From Candidatus Caenarcanales bacterium (GTDB lineage: Bacteria; Cyanobacteriota; Vampirovibrionia; LMEP-6097): a stretch of DNA of 6,329 bases. Shown here in pieces: positions 1 through 4,998 of the stretch (the stretch's first letter is position 1; each line of letters begins with the position of its first letter). Under the pieces are notes generated by a model. That model was given only the letters and a program-made list of their open reading frames with translations. It did no database searches and had not been told where the DNA came from. Location of the stretch: NCBI GenBank assembly GCA_022447685.1, contig JAKVAO010000109.1, positions 1 to 6,329 on the forward strand, given 5' to 3'. A program made the translations under genes and the position numbers.

Positions 1-111
1 AAAGATTAGGACAATCTGCAATTCTAGCTTGCCAAAACATATTTGCTGCTAATTTTCAATTTACCTGAGTAGTTACTGGCTATAACTTAAAAAAAGTCTC
101 ATAGATCTTAC

Positions 112-133
112 TTATTATCCCGCAGGATAATAA
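112..133. repeat. Perfect inverted repeat, 9-bp stem with 4-base loop
   Basis: TTATTATCC (112-120) and GGATAATAA (125-133) are exact reverse complements around the loop CGCA. The stem is AT-rich, with two G-C pairs next to the loop. Neither strand has a strong T-run directly after it, so it is a poor intrinsic terminator. It may be an operator or the 3' end of a transcript from beyond the left edge. Confidence 0.6.
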
Positions 134-181
134 TTAGGCTCCAAAACCCAAATATCAGTTAATATATATTCTTGAAAGTTA

Positions 182-199
182 GTGTTAATGGTGTTAACG
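182..199. repeat. Tandem 9-base direct repeat
   Basis: GTGTTAATG (182-190) is followed at once by GTGTTAACG (191-199), identical except for one base. The second copy contains the palindrome GTTAAC. It lies in non-coding sequence. Two side-by-side copies could be a protein-binding site or chance slippage; nothing nearby decides this. Confidence 0.35.
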
Positions 200-230
200 G
201 TATATTTTGAAAATGACTAAAAGCCCTAAA

Positions 231-263
231 AACAAGAAAGCCCCAATCAATCGATCAGGGCTT
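231..263 (-). terminator. Rho-independent terminator of the tRNA-Asn gene
   Basis: Just downstream of the tRNA on the minus strand, AAGCCC (238-243) pairs with GGGCTT (258-263), and the minus-strand transcript then continues into a U-rich run (complement of 231-237 and beyond). A further AAGCCCT at 221-227 is an exact 7-bp complement of AGGGCTT at 257-263, so two mutually exclusive stems share one right arm. On the plus strand the right arm is followed by TCATTTTT, so the element could work in both directions. Confidence 0.6.
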
Positions 264-272
264 CATTTTTAA

Positions 273-347
273 TGGCTCCCAAGACTGGATTCGAACCAGT
301 GACCGATCGGTTAACAGCCGATAGCTCTACCGCTGAGCTACTTGGGA
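273..347 (-). tRNA. tRNA-Asn, anticodon GUU
   Basis: The minus strand folds into a complete cloverleaf of 72 bases plus an encoded CCA (273-275). The acceptor stem is TCCCAAG/CTTGGGA (341-347 with 277-283) with discriminator G at 276. The D-stem is GCTC/GAGC with loop AGCGGTA. The anticodon stem is ATCGG/CCGAT around loop CTGTTAA, with anticodon GTT complementary to 313-315. The variable loop is five bases and the T-stem is ACTGG/CCAGT around TTCGAAT. All stems are fully paired. The GUU anticodon reads AAC and AAU, so it charges with asparagine. A promoter lies just upstream and a terminator just downstream, so it is a single-gene transcription unit. Confidence 0.97.
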
Positions 348-360
348 TCAACGCTAAAAT

Positions 361-388
361 ATAATACCACGCTTTTGATCAATATCAA
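361..388 (-). promoter_or_regulatory. Sigma-70-type promoter of tRNA-Asn
   Basis: Read on the minus strand, a -35 TTGATA (383-388) and a -10 TATTAT (361-366) are separated by 16 bases. The predicted start falls near 354, leaving a leader of about 7 bases before the tRNA 5' end at 347. The 8-base palindrome TTGATCAA (375-382) lies in the spacer and could be coincidental. Confidence 0.65.
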
Positions 389-416
389 TAGCCCAAATAA
401 ATAAATTCCAAAAAAC

Positions 417-444
417 TTTAATTTTTCTTTCAAATAGTTACAAT
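417..444 (+). promoter_or_regulatory. Possible promoter of the EamA transporter gene, giving a leaderless mRNA
   Basis: TACAAT at 439-444 is a good -10 box (five of six consensus bases) and ends 8 bases before the ATG at 453. A weak -35 (TTTAAT, 417-422) lies 16 bases upstream. If used, the transcript would begin at or within a base or two of the start codon. This fits with the absence of any Shine-Dalgarno. An alternative farther upstream is TTGATC (375-380) with TAAATA (398-403). Confidence 0.35.
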
Positions 445-452
445 TAAAATCT

Positions 453-1367
453 ATGCAAAACAAATCTTGGATTGCAATTTGCTGTGCTCTAGTGACTTGC
501 CTAATATGGTCTGGTAATTTCATTATTGCTCGAGGTGTACATGAATGGATCCCTCCTATTAGCCTTGCCTTCTGGCGCTGGCTTATCGCACTACTTATCT
601 TAACTCCAATCACTTTCAGAAAAGTTCAGGAGGAATGGATTCATATCAAGGCTAATTTAGTTTACTTATTCTTCATGGGCTTAACTGGCATTTCCATGTT
701 CAATACCATCATCTATTTCGCTGGACACCACACTTCTGCAAGTAACCTTGCCATAATCATGGCTACAGCTCCGATACTTACCATATTCTTCGCCTGCCTG
801 TTTCGAATTGAAAGCTTCTCCAAAGCTAAAAGCAGCGGCGCTGTACTTGCCTTACTAGGAGCTTTATTAGTAATTAGCAAGGGTGACTTAAGCAGTTTGT
901 TAACAATGAATTTCAATCATGGTGACCTGCTGGTATCTTTGAGTGCCCTAATTTGGGCTGGCTGGAATCTTGCCTTAGTCAAGAAACCCAAATCAATTTC
1001 TACCCTGAGCTTTCTAGCTATGACAATATTTTTTGGTTTACTTTGTATAAGTCCTTTCTATGCTTATGAAGCTATTTTCATAAAAGCAACCAGCTTTGAT
1101 CTGAATGTATTACTAGTATTTTTATATATTGGTGCGCTTGCATCTGTTTTAGCGTGGTTTTTATGGCAAAAAGCCATCGAAATCTTAGGACCCGTAAAAA
1201 CTAATCTAATTTACTACTCTATTCCTGTTTTTGCAGCCTTTGCCGCATTTATAATCCTAGGTGAATCCTTAGGGCATTATCATTATTTAGCCTTCACTTT
1301 AGTACTTTGCGGGGTTTTAATTTCAAATTTGCATAAATATAGAAAAAAATCAGCTAAAGCTGTTTAA
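453..1367 (+). CDS. EamA/DMT-family transporter (10 predicted membrane helices)
   Basis: A 304-residue inner-membrane protein of the drug/metabolite transporter superfamily (EamA type), probably an exporter or permease for small metabolites; the substrate cannot be read from sequence. Ten hydrophobic segments are visible at about 6-27, 35-54, 70-90, 97-117, 127-142, 157-176, 182-204, 218-239, 246-269 and 275-292. This is the usual two five-helix EamA repeats (about 8-142 and 155-292). Family-like features are the N-terminal WSGNF segment (19-23), the conserved FWRW after helix 2 begins (40-43), and the end of helix 9, IPVFAAFAAFIILGE (257-271). The C-terminus is short and basic (HKYRKKSAK), expected on the cytoplasmic side. 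The length is normal and the gene is intact. The ATG at 453 is the first possible start after an in-frame stop at 435-437 and has no Shine-Dalgarno. The gene is monocistronic, divergent from tRNA-Asn and followed by a terminator. Confidence 0.88.
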   Translation: MQNKSWIAICCALVTCLIWSGNFIIARGVHEWIPPISLAFWRWLIALLILTPITFRKVQEEWIHIKANLVYLFFMGLTGISMFNTIIYFAGHHTSASNLAIIMATAPILTIFFACLFRIESFSKAKSSGAVLALLGALLVISKGDLSSLLTMNFNHGDLLVSLSALIWAGWNLALVKKPKSISTLSFLAMTIFFGLLCISPFYAYEAIFIKATSFDLNVLLVFLYIGALASVLAWFLWQKAIEILGPVKTNLIYYSIPVFAAFAAFIILGESLGHYHYLAFTLVLCGVLISNLHKYRKKSAKAV

Positions 1368-1425
1368 AATAACAAAAATCTGGGTATATAATAATTACAG
1401 GTTAATTCAAAGCATAAAGTTCATT

Positions 1426-1460
1426 AAACGAAAGCTTTAGCACTTTTCGTTTTCCTTTTT
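1426..1460 (+). terminator. Rho-independent terminator after the EamA gene
   Basis: AAACGAAA (1426-1433) pairs perfectly with TTTCGTTT (1445-1452), an 8-bp stem around an 11-base loop. The plus-strand transcript then runs through TCCTTTTT (1453-1460). The stem has only two G-C pairs, so efficiency is uncertain. It lies between the convergent 3' ends of the transporter and the gene ending at 1486, but lacks a good U-run on the minus strand. Confidence 0.55.
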
Positions 1461-1485
1461 AGGCTAAATTTTATTAAGCTTTATA

Positions 1486-1857
1486 CTACTTACTCAACTT
1501 TGCGTAAGGCGACTTCTCATACTCATAATCACATTCATTATTTCTTTGTATAGCTTCATCCCAAGTAGGGAACTCCTCAGCTTCCCACCTAACAACTTTA
1601 CTCTGATAGGTATCTGCAATCGATCTAAAATTCTTCATCGCATCTAAATGCGCACCATTATTTACATATTCCAACATCTGCTTCTCTGTCTTCCAGGCAC
1701 TTAAAGTCCAGAGATCAAAAGCACTAGTAGCATGAAAGCTTTTTTGAAGCAATCCAGGAGCTGCCTGAAGCTGTCTTACCGAACGGAAATTATAAAATAA
1801 GAAACGCAGAAAACCAATAATATCCTTAATTCTTATGTGAGTACAAGAAATGAGCAT
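1486..1857 (-). CDS. Small protein of the dimeric alpha/beta-barrel monooxygenase-like (DUF3291-like) group
   Basis: A 123-residue, probably cytosolic protein. The pattern FDLWTLSAWKTEKQM (47-61), then NNGAHLDAMKNF (67-78), a strand VVRWEAEE (88-95) and PTWDEAIQR (97-105) matches the small ferredoxin-like-barrel proteins annotated as DUF3291 or antibiotic-biosynthesis-monooxygenase-like. The aligned features are the W-T-L-S-x-W strand, the G-A-H in the following helix, and the P-x-W-D-E-A near the end. The N-terminal segment (F16-FLFYNFRSVRQLQAAPG) is also typical, so the protein appears full length. No substrate or enzymatic activity can be inferred; many members are uncharacterised. The acidic, Tyr-rich tail (108-123) looks lineage-specific. 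The ATG has no Shine-Dalgarno, and a -10 box lies 7 bases upstream, suggesting a leaderless mRNA. The gene diverges from fliJ across 84 bp. Family assignment is from memory of the motif pattern. Confidence 0.6.
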   Translation of the reverse strand: MLISCTHIRIKDIIGFLRFLFYNFRSVRQLQAAPGLLQKSFHATSAFDLWTLSAWKTEKQMLEYVNNGAHLDAMKNFRSIADTYQSKVVRWEAEEFPTWDEAIQRNNECDYEYEKSPYAKLSK

Positions 1858-1864
1858 AGCTTAT

Positions 1865-1894
1865 ATTGTACAAACTTAAAAAACTATTATTCAA
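1865..1894 (-). promoter_or_regulatory. Promoter of the barrel-protein gene, probably giving a leaderless mRNA
   Basis: On the minus strand, TTGAAT (1889-1894) and TACAAT (1865-1870) are separated by 18 bases. The -10 ends 7 bases before the ATG at 1857, so transcription would begin at about the first base of the start codon. The same TACAAT box occurs at nearly the same distance from the ATG of the EamA gene. Confidence 0.5.
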
Positions 1895-1941
1895 CCAAGT
1901 TGCCTAGTTCTTTTTTGGTGAAATCAGTCAATAAAAGCTAA

Positions 1942-2388
1942 GTGAAGAAATTCAAATTTCGGCTTGATGCTGTATTGAAATACAAGAAGATACTTAAAGA
2001 TAAGCAACTTGCGCAATTGAATAAAGCGATGAGTGCTTATAAAGATGTGGAAAATCGAATCAATGATTTAAACCAAAAGCAGGAAGACGTCTATAACTCC
2101 ATGGTTCAGAATGCCCAGGATGGTTTCAACCTCTCACAACATCAAGGAAAAGAAATTGTAAATCAAAAGATACTTCATGAGATGAATGTAGAGAAAGTCA
2201 GGCTAGCTAAACGACAGAAACTAGTTCAGGTAGAGCAAAAAAAACTTATTAGCTACTCCAAAGACGAGAAAGGTATTGAAATTCTCAAAGAAAATGCACT
2301 AGAGGACTACAAACAGGAACTTTTGGCTGAAGAAATAAAGGAAATAGACGATATAGTTTCAACGCGCTTTAGGGTTAATGATAATTAG
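1942..2388 (+). CDS. fliJ: Flagellar export protein FliJ
   Basis: A 148-residue, highly charged, almost entirely helical protein. FliJ is the small coiled-coil stalk of the flagellar type III export ATPase complex: it docks into the FliI ring, contacts FlhA and escorts empty export chaperones. The N-terminus KKFKFRLDAVLKYKKILKD (2-20) matches the family's typical opening F-x-F-x-L-x-x-V-L-x-x-K. Two long helices (about 15-58 and 72-136) are separated by a short break with a glycine at 61, as expected for the antiparallel coiled coil. The length is normal. The start is GTG: the codon directly before it is an in-frame TAA (1939-1941), and the conserved N-terminus leaves no later alternative. 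No Shine-Dalgarno is visible. It is the first gene of the flagellar cluster here and is followed after two bases by fliK. The usual upstream partner fliI is not present; a divergent unrelated gene sits there instead. Confidence 0.85.
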   Translation: MKKFKFRLDAVLKYKKILKDKQLAQLNKAMSAYKDVENRINDLNQKQEDVYNSMVQNAQDGFNLSQHQGKEIVNQKILHEMNVEKVRLAKRQKLVQVEQKKLISYSKDEKGIEILKENALEDYKQELLAEEIKEIDDIVSTRFRVNDN

Positions 2389-2390
2389 TT

Positions 2391-4253
2391 ATGCAGGAAG
2401 TTCTAAATACATCAAATAGTATAAATCTAATAGATTTTTCAGCTCGCAACAAATCTTCAGCTGGGTTTAATAAGCGTGATTCTTTTGTTCTAAAGAAAAG
2501 ATCGACAATGAGTAGCTCTAAGGACTCTATGCAGAGAGAAGAGCAAGTCCTAAAGACAAGAGAAGAATTCCAAACAAAAACTAGAGAAAGAACTAAAGAA
2601 AAGCCAGAGGCTGAAGCTAGCACTTCAGATAGACCTGATAGAGTTTTAGAAAAGAAAGACGATAGTAAAGTCAATTCCAAAGACGATAACAATAATAATG
2701 AAACCGAATCTGTTGATAACAAAGATAAATTTGAAAGAACTTTAGAAAAGAAAACAGATAATGGAACTGAAGCTAAGCAAGATTATATCGAGAAGATGAG
2801 TCCTGAGGAACTTGAAGAAGCAGTTATAGAGCTTATTCAAGCACTTATCAGTATGGTACAAGAATTATCAGAAAGCAATGATAAGCCAGTATCAATCGAC
2901 ATAGATATTGACTTAAACATTGATATTGATGTAGATGTACAACTGCAAAGCAACAATACTAACCCTGACTATAACGCAACTATAGACATCAATACTATAG
3001 ACATCAATAAAACTATCAACATCGATGCAAAGATGGTTAGTGACATGGATTCAGGCAAAGCAATTTCAGAATTACTTCATCAATTCGCTGAAGAAATAAA
3101 CCTAGAAGGTGCAAGTCAGGAGTCTAGCCAGTTATTAGACATAGTAAATAAGCTTCTTAATTCAGAAGCTCTTTCTGAACTTGATTTAAGTGAAAAAATT
3201 ACCTTTGCACAAGAAGTCAATGAACTTTTCAATAACAAAATTGAAGAAATCAAAGCCAAAGTAGATGAGCTTATTAAAAACATTGATCTAAATGACCTTT
3301 CAGATATTTCTTTAAATAACGTTGACTTAGATAATGACTATGACCTCGAAGTAAACGAAGATCTTCAAAAAAAATTAGAGAGAATTATTAACCTAGGCGA
3401 CAAAAGTGAGTCACTAGAAAAACATCAAAGAATGTCAGAAAAGCTTGCAAATGCTTTGGAGAGACTCGACAAACAAGTTACCAATACAAACTTAGATCAA
3501 GTCAAGCTTCCTGAAACAGCCAAAGAAAAAATCTTATCGCTATTGGATACTAAACTAGAAAAACTTCTCAATAAATTTGACGCTGAAATAATCAACGATA
3601 GTATTAGCAATACTAGTACTGAAACAAGCTTAAGCATCGGACTTGATTCTCTTAGTTTAGAAGACCTTAGTAGTGGTAGTGATACTAGAGGCAATGAGCA
3701 ACAAAACTCTAATCAAAATCAAAACCCTGTAAATATTATCAGTAGAAATATTAAAACAGCTCTGAATAAAAATGTCACAATTTCCAACCCGGTCAATACC
3801 AGGATGAAAGCACAGGAATTCATAAAGCATATTCCGGATATGGTAAGAAACACTCCAGCGAATTCATCTAAGCAATTAACTATCCGTTTAAATCCTGAGG
3901 AGCTTGGTACTGTGGATGTCAGCATCACAAAAAATGCTAATCAACAACTAAGTATCGAATTAAGAGTTACCAACGATGTTGCAGACAAAGTTCTACGTCA
4001 GAAAATCACAGAGCTAACTGCAAGTCTCGCTGACAAAGGTGTTTCTATAGAAGATATCAATATCAGCAAAGCTGATCCACAAAGCATGAAGCAGGACCAG
4101 AACCCTGATGGACAAAATCCAAACTCTTTCAATGAAGCTAGTGAAGAGCAAAAGAAACAACAAGAAGAAAACACTAGGCGTCAAAATGAAGAAGAAAGAC
4201 AAAACAACGTCAATTTTCAAAATGAACTAATGGGAATTTTAAACAACAAATAA
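2391..4253 (+). CDS. fliK: Flagellar hook-length control protein FliK
   Basis: A 620-residue secreted molecular ruler. FliK measures hook length during export, then switches the FlhB export gate from hook to filament substrates. The recognisable part is the C-terminal hook-length-control (Flg_hook) domain at about 490-560. It has the signature LTIRLNPEELGTVDVSI (496-512), a strand LSIELRV (520-526), a helix over 529-547, then GVSIEDINIS (550-559). The N-terminal half is disordered and rich in Lys, Glu, Asp and Asn (41-135), as is common in the fast-evolving ruler region. The middle (135-165, 222-400) is predicted helical. An Ile-Asp alternating tract (168-183) and Thr-Ile-Asp-Ile-Asn repeats (197-212) are unusual. 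The C-terminal 60 residues are Gln, Asn and Glu-rich. The ATG begins two bases after the fliJ stop with no Shine-Dalgarno, suggesting translation coupled to fliJ. flgD follows after 11 bases. Confidence 0.88.
   Translation: MQEVLNTSNSINLIDFSARNKSSAGFNKRDSFVLKKRSTMSSSKDSMQREEQVLKTREEFQTKTRERTKEKPEAEASTSDRPDRVLEKKDDSKVNSKDDNNNNETESVDNKDKFERTLEKKTDNGTEAKQDYIEKMSPEELEEAVIELIQALISMVQELSESNDKPVSIDIDIDLNIDIDVDVQLQSNNTNPDYNATIDINTIDINKTINIDAKMVSDMDSGKAISELLHQFAEEINLEGASQESSQLLDIVNKLLNSEALSELDLSEKITFAQEVNELFNNKIEEIKAKVDELIKNIDLNDLSDISLNNVDLDNDYDLEVNEDLQKKLERIINLGDKSESLEKHQRMSEKLANALERLDKQVTNTNLDQVKLPETAKEKILSLLDTKLEKLLNKFDAEIINDSISNTSTETSLSIGLDSLSLEDLSSGSDTRGNEQQNSNQNQNPVNIISRNIKTALNKNVTISNPVNTRMKAQEFIKHIPDMVRNTPANSSKQLTIRLNPEELGTVDVSITKNANQQLSIELRVTNDVADKVLRQKITELTASLADKGVSIEDINISKADPQSMKQDQNPDGQNPNSFNEASEEQKKQQEENTRRQNEEERQNNVNFQNELMGILNNK
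2892..3026 (+). repeat. Ile-Asp repeat tract in fliK with perfect 15-bp DNA tandem duplication
   Basis: Residues 168-183 alternate Ile/Leu/Val with Asp/Asn almost without a break (SIDIDIDLN, then IDIDVDV). Fourteen residues later comes TIDIN-TIDIN, encoded by two perfect tandem copies of a 15-base unit (2979-2993 and 2994-3008). A third copy, TINID, matches 12 of 15 bases after a 3-base insertion (3012-3026). All units are in frame. Alternating hydrophobic/acidic residues favour beta strands with one acidic face. Confidence 0.85.
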
Positions 4254-4258
4254 AAGGA
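4254..4258 (+). promoter_or_regulatory. Shine-Dalgarno of flgD
   Basis: AAGGA lies 6 bases before the flgD ATG, in the 11-base gap after the fliK stop. It fixes the start at 4265 and contrasts with fliJ and fliK, which have no such site. Confidence 0.75.
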
Positions 4259-4264
4259 CAATAA

Positions 4265-4681
4265 ATGGCAGGAAACGTAGGCGGAATAATTGATCAGACA
4301 TTAATAGACCAGGCAGTAGCTCAAACTAGAATCAATGGAACAGAAGATAGTGAGTTTGACCCTGATATGTTCATTAAACTGTTATCCGCACAATTACAAA
4401 ACCAAAGCCCTTTTGACACCGTTGAAACAGATCAAATTGTTCAACAGCAGGCGATTATTGCTCAGGTTGAGCAATCAGCTAAACAAGTAAGATCAGTTGA
4501 AGAGCAAACAGATGCTATTAGATTACTATCAAATAATCTAGCAGTACAACTTGATACTATAGGTCAAAGCATCACTGAGATTCGAGATTTTATAATTAGC
4601 ACGCCCGAAGATTCTGGTGACAGCTCAGCGAATACTGGCGATACTTCAGGTGAGACTGAAAGTTCTGGAGGTGAAGGCTAA
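4265..4681 (+). CDS. flgD: Flagellar hook-assembly scaffold FlgD, short form
   Basis: A 138-residue protein containing only the conserved N-terminal region of FlgD. FlgD caps the growing hook, is exported by the flagellar type III system and guides FlgE subunits into place. The family signature is FIKLLSAQLQNQSPFD (36-51), followed by the Asp/Glu-Thr-Asp-Gln-Ile-Val stretch (54-59) and the Gln-rich helix AIIAQVEQSAKQV (63-75). A second helix runs over 80-110. The C-terminal Ig/FN3-like and Tudor-like domains of long FlgD proteins (over 200 residues) are absent. Instead there is a disordered Ser/Gly/Glu/Asp tail (112-138, ending ESSGGEG). Short forms of similar length are known in Bacillus, so this is probably natural rather than broken. 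A clear Shine-Dalgarno precedes the ATG. The next gene begins in the last base of the flgD stop codon, and its ribosome site lies in the Gly codons of the tail. Confidence 0.85.
   Translation: MAGNVGGIIDQTLIDQAVAQTRINGTEDSEFDPDMFIKLLSAQLQNQSPFDTVETDQIVQQQAIIAQVEQSAKQVRSVEEQTDAIRLLSNNLAVQLDTIGQSITEIRDFIISTPEDSGDSSANTGDTSGETESSGGEG
4667..4674 (+). promoter_or_regulatory. Strong Shine-Dalgarno inside flgD for the next gene
   Basis: GGAGGTGA is a near-perfect anti-16S complement, 6 bases before the ATG at 4681. It is embedded in the codons for the last Gly-Gly-Glu of FlgD. It is the strongest ribosome site in the window and decides the start of the 105-residue gene. Confidence 0.85.
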
Positions 4682-4998
4682 TGCAATTCATGAATATGTT
4701 AGTTGGCACTGTAGCCACAAAACTTGGTAAACAAGTAGTGAAAGGACTTAGAAATTCAATCAATAATTCACTAGACACTAAGAATTTATTCAACAACTTG
4801 CTAAATTCAAACAATAACAATTCTAATAAAGTAGAGACTGCTAACCTATCTGAACTAAATCTCAGTCCAGGTGAGCTTAATAGAATACTTAAACTTAGAG
4901 AAATTGCTCAACAGCAAGGACAGGAATTTGTGAGCTTCGAAATTAATAATCAAACTTTCAATATGGATGTTGAGAGCTTTGATATGAAAGCTGTCTAA
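4681..4998 (+). CDS. Unrecognised 105-residue protein translationally coupled to flgD
   Basis: I do not recognise this protein. It has three visible parts. The N-terminus (1-30) is a helix mixing hydrophobic and basic residues (MNMLVGTVATKLGKQVVKGL); it is weakly amphipathic rather than a clear signal peptide or membrane span. A flexible Asn-rich linker follows (38-50, ending SNNNNSNK). A compact C-terminal module (56-105) then reads as a helix LSPGELNRILKLREIAQQQG (61-80) followed by two strands FVSFEINN and TFNMDVESF, suggesting a small folded domain. It overlaps the flgD stop by one base (TAATG) and has an excellent Shine-Dalgarno, so expression is tied to flgD. The position after flgD is often taken by flgE or a short flagellar gene (SwrD/FlbD), but this sequence does not resemble SwrD. 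A flagellar role is inferred only from the operon. Its stop codon overlaps that of yidC on the other strand. Confidence 0.8.
   Translation: MQFMNMLVGTVATKLGKQVVKGLRNSINNSLDTKNLFNNLLNSNNNNSNKVETANLSELNLSPGELNRILKLREIAQQQGQEFVSFEINNQTFNMDVESFDMKAV
4975..4992. repeat. Small perfect hairpin at the end of the flagellar cluster
   Basis: AGCTTT (4975-4980) and AAAGCT (4987-4992) form a perfect 6-bp stem around a 6-base loop in the last codons of the 105-residue gene, 3 bases before its stop. Only two G-C pairs are present and no good T-run follows on either strand, so it is at best a weak bidirectional terminator. No stronger terminator is visible between the two convergent genes. Confidence 0.35.

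Larger units (their letters stand above)
1..230. other. Intergenic stretch without a supported gene
   Basis: I see no convincing gene here. Two short frames run off the left edge. One on the plus strand stays open from base 3 to a TGA at 66-68 (21 residues, ending NFQFT). One on the minus strand could start at 40 (MFWQAR...) and run out of the window, but has no Shine-Dalgarno. Neither can be recognised, so neither is called. The stretch also holds a perfect 9-bp hairpin (112-133) and a tandem 9-mer (182-199), described separately. Confidence 0.5.

Noticed and set aside
3..68. Plus-strand frame open from the left edge, ending in TGA at 66-68
   Set aside because: Only 21 residues, no recognisable motif, and a competing minus-strand frame covers part of the same bases. 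Not enough to call a gene end.
338..613. Minus-strand open frame across the tRNA 5' end and the EamA start
   Set aside because: It overlaps a certain tRNA and its promoter as well as a clear membrane-protein gene; no ribosome site.
2375..2722. Long open frame on the minus strand opposite the start of fliK
   Set aside because: It is a Ser/Leu-rich antisense shadow of the Lys/Glu/Asp/Asn-rich FliK N-terminus, with no ribosome site or family features.
2643..2760. Imperfect LEKK repeat in the FliK N-terminus (residues 85-91 and 118-123)
   Set aside because: Short and in a low-complexity Lys/Glu/Asp region where such matches arise easily.
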